Source: an uncultured Oscillospiraceae bacterium
GTDB taxonomy: Bacteria > Bacillota > Clostridia > Oscillospirales > Ruminococcaceae
Assembly (NCBI GenBank): GCA_910589145.1
Contig: CAJUSD010000007.1
Span: 42,044-106,043, forward strand
Length of the DNA: 64,000 nt
Direction of reading: 5' to 3'
Within the stretch, counting starts at the first letter, position 1; every line of letters begins with the position of its first letter. Made by a program: the position numbers and the translations under genes. This document shows, piece after piece, positions 16,429 to 25,387 of the stretch. The notes under the pieces are model-generated. The model did not search any database and was not told where the DNA came from. It was given only the letters and a program-made list of their open reading frames with translations.

Positions 16429-17313
16429 ATGGCTGTAATGAAAAAAACGCTGGGTGATTATGTCTTTGATATAATTAACACCATTTTTATGTGGTTTATG
16501 ATTATCATTACATTATATCCCTTTATTTATGTTGTTATGGCTTCCCTGAGTACCCCCAAACTGTTCCTGGCCCATACTGGGCTGTTGTTTAAACCAGTAG
16601 GATTCAGCCTGGAATCCTACGAGGCAGTTCTCCGCAATCCCAATATTAAAATCGGATACCTGAATACCCTTTTTGTTGTAATAGTGGGGACTTTTTTTAA
16701 CGTAATCGCCACTTCCATCGGGGCTTATGTCCTTTCACGAAAGGGGCTTTTCTGGAAAGGTCCTTTGATGGTTGTTATTGTTATCACCATGTTTGTGGAC
16801 GGGGGGCTTGTCCCCAACTATCTGCTGGTTCAGAACCTAGGGCTGTATAATTCCCGGTGGGCCCTGATTCTTCCTGGGCTGATCTCCACCTATAACATGA
16901 TTGTTATGCGTACCGCTTTTCAGGGAATCCCTGAAAGCCTGGAGGAATCTGCCCGTATTGACGGGGCCAATGATTGGACGATTCTCTTTAAGGTTATAAT
17001 CCCGCTGGCAATCCCCACTATGGCAGTTATTTCCCTCTTTTATGCTGTCAGCCATTGGAATTCCTGGTTTAGTGCCATGATTTATCTAAAGGACAAAACC
17101 AAATACCCTTTGCAGCTGATACTGCGGGATATTATTGTTCAAAGCCAGGTTAGCGATATGACCACTATGGATTCCTATATGGATCGCTATGCAGTCAGCC
17201 AGACGGTGAAATATGCTACCATTATGGTCGCTACAATTCCCATCCTCTGCGTCTATCCCTTCCTGCAAAAATATTTTGTTAAAGGCGTTATGATTGGGGC
17301 TGTCAAGGGCTGA
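16429..17313 (+). CDS. Sugar ABC transporter permease (LplC/YtcP-like)
   Basis: The product is 294 aa with six membrane segments and an EAA loop ESARIDGANDWTILFKVIIPLAI (about residues 168-190). The C-terminus FVKGVMIGAVKG is typical of this CUT1 permease subfamily. The ATG at 16429 is preceded by AAAGGACGGG; the longer reading from a TTG is not favoured. It is the partner of the preceding permease and is followed after 46 nt by the sialidase-fold gene. Confidence 0.93.
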   Translation: MAVMKKTLGDYVFDIINTIFMWFMIIITLYPFIYVVMASLSTPKLFLAHTGLLFKPVGFSLESYEAVLRNPNIKIGYLNTLFVVIVGTFFNVIATSIGAYVLSRKGLFWKGPLMVVIVITMFVDGGLVPNYLLVQNLGLYNSRWALILPGLISTYNMIVMRTAFQGIPESLEESARIDGANDWTILFKVIIPLAIPTMAVISLFYAVSHWNSWFSAMIYLKDKTKYPLQLILRDIIVQSQVSDMTTMDSYMDRYAVSQTVKYATIMVATIPILCVYPFLQKYFVKGVMIGAVKG

Positions 17314-17359
17314 TGTTATATGGTATACTAATACTATAGAAAATGAATTATATAAAAGG

Positions 17360-18439
17360 ATGTGTTCTGTTGTGCCTGTTGAAAAACTTCCAATTACCCG
17401 AAAAATGGAATCCCTTGGAGAAACCCGCATGGCTATGTTCCTCCCCAAAATTTTTGAAACCTGCCACGCGGCGAACCTCCTTGAATTACATAACCATGAC
17501 ATCCTCTGCACCTGGTTTGCCGGGAGCGGGGAGGGCAACCCCGATACCTGCGTTGTACTCAGCCGGATGAGTGCCCAAACCGGTGAATGGTCTGCACCGG
17601 AAGTCATGTCCAATGACCCGGAGCGTTCAGAACAGAATCCTGTCCTGTTCCAATCCCCCGACGGTCCTATCTGGCTTCTATATACTTCAAATGAACCGCA
17701 CAATCAAAAAACAGCCCATATTTGTCTGCGGGTTTCCGACGACAACGGACTAACCTGGTCGGAGCCAAGGATTCTTTTTGAAGAAACTGGCATTTTTATC
17801 CGCCAGCCGATTGTTACGCTTTCTAATGGGGACTGGCTCTGCCCTGCCTATTATTGCAAGAAATCCGGTGATTACAGTATTGTAAAGATATCCTCTGACA
17901 AGGGCGCAACCTGGACAGAGTATGAACTTCCCAACCCGGTTTACAGCGTCCAAATGAACGTAGTGGAATCCAAGCCCGGACATTTAGTGGCAATCTTCCG
18001 CAGCCGCAAGGCGGATTATATCTACCGCAGCGAGTCTGACGATTTTGGACGTACCTGGCGGGGGCCTGTAGCTACCGACGCGCCTAACAACAACGCTTCC
18101 ATGCAGATGGCTGCTCTCCAGGATGGACGGCTGATGATGGCATGCAATCCAACCAACATTTTGAAGGAATACCGCATTATGAAGCGTGAGGATGGAACCA
18201 CCTTCCATAAAACTTACCGTACTCCTTTGGCGGTCTGCTTCTCCGAGGACGACGGATGGACCTGGAAGGATTACCGTACCATTCAGGATGTTTATCAGGG
18301 AGCTACCAGGGAAATCCAGGGTTTCTCCTATCCCTCCCTAATGCAGTCCCAGGATGGTACTATCCACTGCTGCTTTACCTTTAATCGTGAGAATATGAAA
18401 TATATTGCTTTTAAAGAAGAACATTTTAGCAAATTTTAA
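17360..18439 (+). CDS. Sialidase-fold (BNR repeat) glycosidase-like protein
   Basis: The product is about 359 aa, without a signal peptide. Four Asp-box motifs mark a six-bladed beta-propeller: SDDNGLTWSEP, SSDKGATWTEY, SDDFGRTWRGP and SEDDGWTWKDY. The family (BNR_2, predicted neuraminidase) contains enzymes not limited to sialic acid, and no canonical sialidase FRIP motif is visible, so true sialidase activity is uncertain. Its position between sugar permeases and another glycosidase suggests intracellular cleavage of the imported oligosaccharide. The start may be the ATG at 17360 or the GTG at 17372, which has AAAGGA 11 nt upstream. Confidence 0.82.
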   Translation: MCSVVPVEKLPITRKMESLGETRMAMFLPKIFETCHAANLLELHNHDILCTWFAGSGEGNPDTCVVLSRMSAQTGEWSAPEVMSNDPERSEQNPVLFQSPDGPIWLLYTSNEPHNQKTAHICLRVSDDNGLTWSEPRILFEETGIFIRQPIVTLSNGDWLCPAYYCKKSGDYSIVKISSDKGATWTEYELPNPVYSVQMNVVESKPGHLVAIFRSRKADYIYRSESDDFGRTWRGPVATDAPNNNASMQMAALQDGRLMMACNPTNILKEYRIMKREDGTTFHKTYRTPLAVCFSEDDGWTWKDYRTIQDVYQGATREIQGFSYPSLMQSQDGTIHCCFTFNRENMKYIAFKEEHFSKF

Positions 18440-18468
18440 CGGAGTTGTGTCAGAAAGGGAGAATTTCC

Positions 18469-19251
18469 ATGAAGCTTGCCTCGCTTTTTTACCTGTCCAC
18501 CCATCTGCTAATGGCAATTGCCAGTATGATAATTGATTTTACTATGTTTTTCATTTTATTAGCATTGGAATGGATGGGGCCTGCTGCTTGGATTTTCCCC
18601 CTTTTGCTGATTGCTTTGGCTTTCTGGTGTTGGAAAAAACGGATTGATTTTGGAAAGGGCTGGACAACTGGGGCAGAAATTTTCCTGCCCTTTATGGTTG
18701 CAGCTTTATACTCCCTTATTCGGGGGCATTTGCAAAAAGATGGTTTCACAAACTATCAAAATGGATTTTCTTTAGCTGCCTGGAGCCTGTTCCTGCTGCT
18801 GGGAATGTGGACGCTTTATTTTTGTCTGCGTCCTCTTTGGAAGAACGCAAAGGAGGAACGGGAATTACCAGATCCGGAATTGGCGGAAAAACTTCTTCAA
18901 AGGGGGAAACTTCCAGCTGGTATTATTGGGGCTTGGGGTTGTGCCTTTCTGGAAGGAATTGTTATTTTGTCAACGGTTGGGATACTCTTTACTGTTATTT
19001 TAGGCGGTTTGATTGCCGAAAAAAACGCCCTGTGGGAGTATGATTCTACAGGGCTGTTTGCCGGTTTGGGAATTCTTTATTTTATCCAGCTTGCCTGCCT
19101 CCCAAAAGCCGCCTTACTGCTGGAGGGAATCCCTTTGGAAAAAGAATCAGGCAATGCCATTATATGGATGCTTATTCCTGGATTTGCCTGGATAAAATCC
19201 CTCCGCCTTTTGGCAAAACTGGAAAGGAGAAAAACTCCTGCAAAAAAATAG
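18469..19251 (+). CDS. Integral membrane protein of unknown function
   Basis: The product is 260 aa with about six hydrophobic segments in two groups, separated by a charged loop (KNAKEERELPDPELAEKLLQRGK, about residues 125-147) and a basic C-terminus. No family is recognised. The ATG at 18469 is preceded by AAGGGAG. It lies 29 nt after the sialidase-fold gene and 57 nt before the next glycosidase, so it is co-transcribed with the sugar operon. It might be an accessory to uptake or an unrelated passenger; the sequence alone does not decide. Confidence 0.75.
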   Translation: MKLASLFYLSTHLLMAIASMIIDFTMFFILLALEWMGPAAWIFPLLLIALAFWCWKKRIDFGKGWTTGAEIFLPFMVAALYSLIRGHLQKDGFTNYQNGFSLAAWSLFLLLGMWTLYFCLRPLWKNAKEERELPDPELAEKLLQRGKLPAGIIGAWGCAFLEGIVILSTVGILFTVILGGLIAEKNALWEYDSTGLFAGLGILYFIQLACLPKAALLLEGIPLEKESGNAIIWMLIPGFAWIKSLRLLAKLERRKTPAKK

Positions 19252-19308
19252 AGAGTGCAAACTCAGGCTGATTCCCCTAATCCATTATATAAAAAGAGGT
19301 GCTGCACG

Positions 19309-21465
19309 ATGTTAGAGGTTGACAAAATCCTGCGCTATGAGGAACGCTGTCAGCGTATTCAAACCGGAGCGCTGCTGTTCGGCCCCACAGGGGACAGGCT
19401 TTTTGCGGAAACACTGGAGAAAAGACCTGGTTTTGTGGGAAGGATTGATTTTATCCATAAAATAAACATAACCTCTCTGTTTGAAGTCTGCTGCGATACA
19501 AATCCGAACTTTGATACAGGGAAAGCGGTCTGGTATCCCAGCCATATGGTTTTTGATTATTCTGACGAGGACATAAGCCTGTATGAAATAAAGTTCATTA
19601 CGGAAGACGATATAGCGGTTTCCTGGCAGAAATGGGAAAACCACTCCGGCATTCCCGTTGCCCTGACTCTGCGGGTGCAGGCGGAATTATGCCAGACAAA
19701 ACAGGAAAAAGACGGTGTGTTCTTTTTGGAAACACCCAAGACCTTCCACGGCTTCCGGGTAGGCGCGGCGGTTTGTACCAATATCAATCTTGAAAATATG
19801 CCCCAAGGGTTTATAGTAGAGCCGGGGAAATCAGTAGAATTTATAGTTGGTGCTGCCGCAGTCAATTTGGAAGCTGAAACCTGTTCCAATGCAATCCAAA
19901 AAATAAAAAGCTATCTAAAACAGGCTTCATCTGAAGAACAATTCCAGCTTCACGAAAGAAAGTATGGGGATTTCTTCCAAAACGCGCCGTCTTTTGAGTG
20001 CAGCGATAAAATATTAAACCATACCTGGATGTACCGCTGGTTCCTTTTGCGCCATTGTATGGCAAAGCCAAACTTTGGATATCTCCAACACACAGTAGAA
20101 TATGAAGGACGTTCCCATAAAGTGAGCAAGGTTCCCTTTGAACGGAAGGGCTGGGAGTTTACTAAGCTGATTCCCCTGTCTACACCTCTCCATTTAACTG
20201 ACCTCCGCTGGCATACAGACTGGGAACAAGCCCATGAAATCACCCGTTCCTTCTTTTCTACTGCTGATGAAAATGGAATTGCCCGGACTGCCTACGTCCA
20301 TGAGTACGGAAAGCCATACGCCAACTATATGGTTTGGGCAGTTTACCGGCTCTACCTGATAGATGGGGATTTGGATTTTGTGCGGGAAATGCTTCCGGCC
20401 ATGATACGCTTTGTGGAAGGGCATGTAAAGGCATATGGCAATCCTGCCGACCTGCTTCAAATTGAGGAAGTCCATCAGCGCACCGGAAAAGAATATCAGC
20501 CAAGTTACTGGTACTTCCATCGGGATGAAAATGGAGAGTATCCCAAAAATCCAAAGGATTCCTCCCGCTACACGCCGCTGAAACGGGTAGACCGCAGCGT
20601 TTACCATTACCTGAATTTAAAAGGCCTCTCGGCAATGTGCCGTCTGACAGGAGACCGGGAAAGAGGACGGAAATATCGGCAAATGGCGGAACGCCTTTCC
20701 ACAGAAATAAACGAAAAGATGTGGGATCCTGAAACAGATTTCTATTATGACCTTCATTTCCAGACCGACGAGAAGGCAATGGTAAAAAATATTGTCGGCA
20801 TATACCCTTATTGGGCGGAAATTGCCGGAAATCGGGAGAAAAAAGGAATTTTAAGGTTATTTGACCAACAGCATTTTGCCACTGGTTCCGCCTTTGCGTC
20901 AGTCTCCAGGGAATGTCCTGCTTATCGTCCCATGGGAAGCTGGATGGGGAACTTTATCAAGGGAAGGGACGGCTGCGTATGGTGCGGCCCCTCCTGGCCT
21001 TATACAACTGGCATTGCCCTTGACGCTGCTGCAAGGCAGAGCAAACAGGAAGGCCACATTTATGATAATGAATTTGGGAAATTCCTGCGGCAATATTGTA
21101 TTCAGCATTTTCGGGACGGGGTTTTGGAACGCCCCTATCTGGTAGAACATTATAACGCTGAAACCGGGGAACCCCTAAGCGATGATGCAGACTACAACCA
21201 TTCCTATTGGCTTGACCTGGTAATTACCCACGTGTGCGGGCTGGAAGCAGGAGAACAGGAACTTACAATTGACCCTATAGACATTGGACTAAAGTACTTC
21301 AAGTTAGACGGAGTGAATATCCGCGGAAGACGCTATGGGGTTTTCTATTCCAAAGACAGGGACAGAAAACATCTTGGTTTAGAAAAGGGATTTACTGTTA
21401 CACGAGATGGGGAAACTATCTTTCATAGTGAACAGCTTACGAAAACCATACTTCCACTGGAATAA
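19309..21465 (+). CDS. (alpha/alpha)6-barrel glycoside hydrolase, MGH1/GH63-like
   Basis: The product is 718 aa, no signal peptide. The C-terminal two thirds resemble the MGH1-like/GH63-GH37 six-hairpin fold, with SYWYFHRDENGEYPKNPKDS, YRPMGSWMGNFIKGRDGCVWCGPSWPYTTG and DYNHSYWLDLVITHVCGLE as recognisable blocks. The N-terminal part is beta-rich. Such enzymes act as glucosidases or mannosylglycerate-type hydrolases, but the substrate here is not predictable. The start at 19309 (MLEVDKIL) follows AAAGAGGTG; the longer frame overlaps the spacer. It is part of the operon with sugar permeases upstream and a DUF1537 kinase 11 nt downstream. Confidence 0.8.
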   Translation: MLEVDKILRYEERCQRIQTGALLFGPTGDRLFAETLEKRPGFVGRIDFIHKINITSLFEVCCDTNPNFDTGKAVWYPSHMVFDYSDEDISLYEIKFITEDDIAVSWQKWENHSGIPVALTLRVQAELCQTKQEKDGVFFLETPKTFHGFRVGAAVCTNINLENMPQGFIVEPGKSVEFIVGAAAVNLEAETCSNAIQKIKSYLKQASSEEQFQLHERKYGDFFQNAPSFECSDKILNHTWMYRWFLLRHCMAKPNFGYLQHTVEYEGRSHKVSKVPFERKGWEFTKLIPLSTPLHLTDLRWHTDWEQAHEITRSFFSTADENGIARTAYVHEYGKPYANYMVWAVYRLYLIDGDLDFVREMLPAMIRFVEGHVKAYGNPADLLQIEEVHQRTGKEYQPSYWYFHRDENGEYPKNPKDSSRYTPLKRVDRSVYHYLNLKGLSAMCRLTGDRERGRKYRQMAERLSTEINEKMWDPETDFYYDLHFQTDEKAMVKNIVGIYPYWAEIAGNREKKGILRLFDQQHFATGSAFASVSRECPAYRPMGSWMGNFIKGRDGCVWCGPSWPYTTGIALDAAARQSKQEGHIYDNEFGKFLRQYCIQHFRDGVLERPYLVEHYNAETGEPLSDDADYNHSYWLDLVITHVCGLEAGEQELTIDPIDIGLKYFKLDGVNIRGRRYGVFYSKDRDRKHLGLEKGFTVTRDGETIFHSEQLTKTILPLE

Positions 21466-21476
21466 GGAGGGACGTT

Positions 21477-22739
21477 ATGCTGCAGCTTGTGATATTAGCC
21501 GATGATTTTACAGGGGCGTTAGATACAGCGGCAAAGCTTGCCAGCCGCCATATTCCTTGTTATGTAACTTCTAACCGGGAAATCAGCGCTTCTGATCTGC
21601 CGACTGGTTACGATGTTTTGACGATTGATACAGAAACCCGCCATATTTTACCGGAAAAGGCTTATTCCATTTATCTGGATTTGTGCCGGAAGTGGGCAAA
21701 GAGTTCCTGCTGTCTATACATTAAAACTGATTCTGTTTTGCGCGGGAACATATCTGCGGCCTTGGCAGGGGCAATAGACGGGACAGGCTGTCCGGCTGCC
21801 TTTATCCCCGCCTTTCCTGCGGCTGGGAGGATTACCTGCGGCGGTAAGCATTTTGTCAATGGGATTCCTTTGGAGCAATCCCCTTTTGCTGCCGATCCCT
21901 TAAATCCCGCAATTACCAGCAACATTTCCACTATTATTTCACAGGATTACCCAATTGATACCAAACTGGTTTCCCAGGGGGAAGAGCTTTCCTGCTTTCC
22001 TCAAAACAGGTGTTCTGAAAGGTGCGCGCTGCTGTTTGACTGCTCTGCTGACAGGGATTTGGAACAAATTGGCGAAAACCTAAAATCGTTGGGGCTGCTC
22101 CGACTTACTGCGGGATGTGCTGGATTTGCATCAAGGTTTCCAGAACTTCTTCCCTTCCGCTTTTCTTTTGGTCAGGGGACTTGTCCCGGAGGGGTTTTCC
22201 TGCTCAGCGGCAGCGCAAACGACATTACTTATCAGCAGTTGGATGCCGGGGAAAGAAGCGGCTGGGAAATTCTTTCGCCGGAGTGGGAAGATATTTTAGA
22301 GGAAACAGTCGAACCTGTCCTGGCCCGCCTGGAAACATCTTTCTATCAAAGCGGAAGTTCAAGGGCTGCTTTGGCAATTTCCCGAAGCCGTTCACAGGCA
22401 GAAGGGTTTACCCGATTTGCAGCCTCCTGTGGGCTGGACGGAAAGCAGCTTCATGATAAAATTCAACGGTTTATTCAGAAGCTGGTTCCTTCCGTTTTAG
22501 AGAGAATTCCCATTTACAGTTTTGCTGTCTTTGGCGGGGACGCCCTTTTTTCCTCCCTGGAAGCTTTACAATGCCGTTCCCTGCGGGTTCAGGGAGAGAT
22601 TGAAAGCGGTGTTCCCTTCTCTCTGGTAAATATCCACAAAAAGGATTATACTATTATCAGCAAATCCGGCGGATTGGGGAGTATAGGGGTTTTAGACGCC
22701 ATTGGAAACGCCTGCTCCCCTCAAACATCAGATAAATAG
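21477..22739 (+). CDS. Four-carbon acid sugar kinase family protein (DUF1537)
   Basis: The product is 420 aa. The N-terminus LVILADDFTGALDTAAKLA and the TDSVLRGN motif are hallmarks of the DUF1537/OtnK-DtnK family, ATP-dependent kinases for D-threonate, D-erythronate, L-threonate and related acids. The C-terminal nucleotide-binding half ends with KSGGLGSIGVL. AAGGAGGG precedes the ATG. It is directly followed (15 nt) by a PdxA2-type dehydrogenase, the known partner that oxidises the 4-phosphate product. The exact acid is not determinable from sequence. Confidence 0.9.
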   Translation: MLQLVILADDFTGALDTAAKLASRHIPCYVTSNREISASDLPTGYDVLTIDTETRHILPEKAYSIYLDLCRKWAKSSCCLYIKTDSVLRGNISAALAGAIDGTGCPAAFIPAFPAAGRITCGGKHFVNGIPLEQSPFAADPLNPAITSNISTIISQDYPIDTKLVSQGEELSCFPQNRCSERCALLFDCSADRDLEQIGENLKSLGLLRLTAGCAGFASRFPELLPFRFSFGQGTCPGGVFLLSGSANDITYQQLDAGERSGWEILSPEWEDILEETVEPVLARLETSFYQSGSSRAALAISRSRSQAEGFTRFAASCGLDGKQLHDKIQRFIQKLVPSVLERIPIYSFAVFGGDALFSSLEALQCRSLRVQGEIESGVPFSLVNIHKKDYTIISKSGGLGSIGVLDAIGNACSPQTSDK

Positions 22740-22754
22740 AAAGGAACTAACTAC

Positions 22755-23747
22755 ATGATTGCAATTACTATGGGCGACGGCAACGGCGTAGGGCCGGAAA
22801 TCATCTTAAAGACTTTTACCGAATACCATCTTGACGATTACTTTGTTGTAATCGGGGACATATCCTGTATGGAATTCTGTTCGGAACAGTTAAGTATATC
22901 GATCCCCTTTCATGTGATTCACAGCATAAAAGAAGCAAAAGCAGGGGTTTTAAACGTCTGGGATATGGGGCTTTTGTCTAAAAGCGACATTCAGCCGCGC
23001 ATGCTCTCTAAAAAGGTTGGAGCAGCGGCAAGGGATTATGTAGAATTTGCAGCACGGGAAACCCTGAAAGGCACTTTTGATGCAATGGTGACACTGCCTG
23101 TTAATAAAGAGGCAGTGCGTTTGTCTGACCCTGGCTTTACCGGGCATACAGAATTAATCGCTGAGGTCTGCGGACAGGATGACTTTACCATGATGCTTTC
23201 TTCAGATAAATTGACGGTTACACACATTAGCACCCATGTTTCAATGCTCCAGGCTGTGGCAAATGTAAAAAAAGGCAGAATTGTAAAAGTTGCCGAACTG
23301 ACAAATGGGGCTTTGATTGGAAAAAAAGAGGGAAAGCCTAAAATTGCCGTAGCCGGGTTAAATGCCCATGCAGGCGAGGGCGGTGCTTTCGGAGATGAGG
23401 AAATCCGCGAGATTATCCCTGCTGTAGAGGAATGCAGGAAGATGGGATTGGAGGTTTCGGGGCCATATCCGCCGGATACTATTTTCCTTCGCGCTTCCAA
23501 AGGGGAATTTGACGCGGTTATATGTATGTACCACGATCAGGGACATATTCCCATGAAAGTATTGGACTTTGCCGGAGGTGTCAATGTGACATTGGGTCTG
23601 AAGGTGGTTCGGACCTCTGTTGACCATGGGACAGCTTATGATATTGCGTATCAGGGAAAAGCAGACTGCAGAAGCTTTGTAGAAGCATATCGGTTTGCAC
23701 AGCAAATGATCCAGGGGAAGCAATTGTATAAGATGAATATGACCTAA
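22755..23747 (+). CDS. pdxA2: PdxA2-type 4-phospho-threonate/erythronate dehydrogenase
   Basis: The product is 330 aa. Metal-ligand blocks are GHTELIAE (about residue 131), GLNAHAGEGGAFGDEE (about 200-215; PdxA usually has GLNPHAGE) and MYHDQGHIPMK (about 258), with RTSVDHGTAYDIA near the C-terminus. PdxA2 enzymes oxidise and decarboxylate D-threonate or D-erythronate 4-phosphate to dihydroxyacetone phosphate. Pairing with the DUF1537 kinase supports this catabolic role rather than vitamin B6 synthesis. It is the last gene of the operon; no strong terminator follows before the next promoter at 23837. Confidence 0.9.
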   Translation: MIAITMGDGNGVGPEIILKTFTEYHLDDYFVVIGDISCMEFCSEQLSISIPFHVIHSIKEAKAGVLNVWDMGLLSKSDIQPRMLSKKVGAAARDYVEFAARETLKGTFDAMVTLPVNKEAVRLSDPGFTGHTELIAEVCGQDDFTMMLSSDKLTVTHISTHVSMLQAVANVKKGRIVKVAELTNGALIGKKEGKPKIAVAGLNAHAGEGGAFGDEEIREIIPAVEECRKMGLEVSGPYPPDTIFLRASKGEFDAVICMYHDQGHIPMKVLDFAGGVNVTLGLKVVRTSVDHGTAYDIAYQGKADCRSFVEAYRFAQQMIQGKQLYKMNMT

Positions 23748-23836
23748 GCCCTAATGAATCCGCCTTTGACTGTATTTAACTAATATATATTTTTCATTTT
23801 AATCTAAAGATTTTCTCGAAAAAAGCAAAGATAAGA

Positions 23837-23865
23837 TTGACAGAATCCCCAAATTCTACTAAACT
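23837..23865 (+). promoter_or_regulatory. Promoter of the second GH28 gene
   Basis: TTGACA (23837-23842), a 17-nt spacer and TAAACT (23860-23865). The expected start is about 35 nt before the GH28 ATG. Confidence 0.7.
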
Positions 23866-23907
23866 GATAGATAGTTCTTTATAACATTTTTGAAGGGAGC
23901 CAAACCC

Positions 23908-25278
23908 ATGAAAACCAATATCTTTGATATCACAGAATATGGAGCTGTTGGCGACGGCATTGTAAGCTGTACAAAGCCTATTGCCGACGCAATATCTGCC
24001 TGCCGGAAGGCAGGCGGCGGGATGATTTATATTCCAACAGGAACATTCCTGACAGGTGCAATTCAACTTTACAGTAATATGGAACTCCATCTGGAAACGG
24101 GAGCAACACTGCTTTTCTCCAACGATATGGAAGAATACCCCCCAGTAATGTCCCGTTGGGAGGGTGTTGACCGCCTGGTTCATATGTCCTGCATCTATGC
24201 AGAAAAAGAACGCAACATTTCTGTTACTGGCCGTGGAACGCTCAATGGACAGGGCAAATTCTGGTGGGATGTTCTGAAACAGGACAGAGAAGTAAAAGAT
24301 TTCCCCAAGCCCCATATCAAGTATCCCCGTCCTAAGTTTATCAGTTTTGATTCCTGTGAAGATGTATATATTGAAAAGGTAAGGATAATTGATTCTCCCT
24401 CTTGGACCATCAACCCCATCCGGTGCCATAATGTCCATGTAGAAGGCGTCACAATCGTCAATCCAGCCGATTCTCCCAACACAGACGGCATTGATCCAGA
24501 CAGTTGTAAAGATATGCACATCTCTAACTGCCATATTGACGTGGGTGACGACTGTATCGCGATTAAAGCAGGCACTGAGGATGCAAAGGAAAATATTTCT
24601 ACTGAAAACATTACCATTACCAACTGTGTGATGGTACATGGACACGGCGGGGTTGTGCTTGGGTCTGAAATGAGCGGAAGCATCCGTAATGTATCTGTTT
24701 CCAACTGTGTGTTCCAGGACACAGACCGCGGAATCCGCCTCAAGAGCCGCAGAGGGCGCGGGGGAATGATTGAAAACCTTCTTGTCACCAATATTATGAT
24801 GGATGGCGTTCTCTGTCCCTTGGTTGCTAATTTGTATTATTTCTGTGGGCCCAAGGGTGATGAAAAACTGGTCTGGGATAAAGAGCCCTATCCTGTTTCT
24901 GATATAACCCCAATGTTCCGCCGTATGAAGTTTTCCAATATCATTGCTGTTAATGTGCGTGCCTCGGCAGGATTCTTCTATGGTTTGGCTGAAATGTTTA
25001 TTGACGATGTTGCTTTTGACAACATTTCTATTACCCTTGCTGATGAGCTCCAGCCTGGCGAACCTGATATGATGGCGGGAATTAAGCCCGTTGCCGGCGA
25101 AGGGTTTTACTGCAATAATGTCAGCAACTTCTCCTTTAACCGTGTTACAGTCTATAATCATCTTGGTTCCGCCTATCGTGTCGGCAAATATCAAAACGTT
25201 GACTTTATTGCCTGTAAAGCTTCTTCTAAACGTTCAAAGGCGGAAATGGTTGTTTATAACAGCCCGGATATTACCTAA
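23908..25278 (+). CDS. GH28 family polygalacturonase-like hydrolase
   Basis: The product is 456 aa without a signal peptide. All canonical GH28 blocks are present: EYGAVGDG at the N-terminus, SPNTDGIDPDSC, GDDCIAIKAG, HGHGGVVLGSE and GIRLKSRRGRGG. This fits a cytoplasmic exo-acting polygalacturonase or related uronidase working on imported oligomers. The start at 23908 (MKTNIFD) follows GAAGGGAG; a TTG six codons earlier is less likely. It has its own promoter and a bidirectional terminator, so it is a single-gene unit beside the CUT1 operon. Confidence 0.93.
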   Translation: MKTNIFDITEYGAVGDGIVSCTKPIADAISACRKAGGGMIYIPTGTFLTGAIQLYSNMELHLETGATLLFSNDMEEYPPVMSRWEGVDRLVHMSCIYAEKERNISVTGRGTLNGQGKFWWDVLKQDREVKDFPKPHIKYPRPKFISFDSCEDVYIEKVRIIDSPSWTINPIRCHNVHVEGVTIVNPADSPNTDGIDPDSCKDMHISNCHIDVGDDCIAIKAGTEDAKENISTENITITNCVMVHGHGGVVLGSEMSGSIRNVSVSNCVFQDTDRGIRLKSRRGRGGMIENLLVTNIMMDGVLCPLVANLYYFCGPKGDEKLVWDKEPYPVSDITPMFRRMKFSNIIAVNVRASAGFFYGLAEMFIDDVAFDNISITLADELQPGEPDMMAGIKPVAGEGFYCNNVSNFSFNRVTVYNHLGSAYRVGKYQNVDFIACKASSKRSKAEMVVYNSPDIT

Positions 25279-25305
25279 TTTTCTTCTTTATAGGCATATG
25301 AAAAA

Positions 25306-25352
25306 TAATCCGGCGGAAAGATTCCTTTTGAAATCCTTCCGCCGGATATTTC
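25306..25352. terminator. Bidirectional terminator between GH28 and the coiled-coil gene
   Basis: ATCCGGCGGAA (25308-25318) pairs with TTCCGCCGGAT (25337-25347). T-rich tracts follow on both strands, suiting the convergent genes. Confidence 0.75.
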
Positions 25353-25387
25353 TCTTTATGATTGGCTTAAAGGCAGAAACTTGTCCC

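Noticed and set aside
23794..25194. 466-codon minus-strand open frame antisense to the second GH28 gene
   Set aside because: A long shadow produced by the codon pattern of the GH28 gene; the plus-strand frame has all GH28 catalytic blocks, promoter and ribosome binding site.
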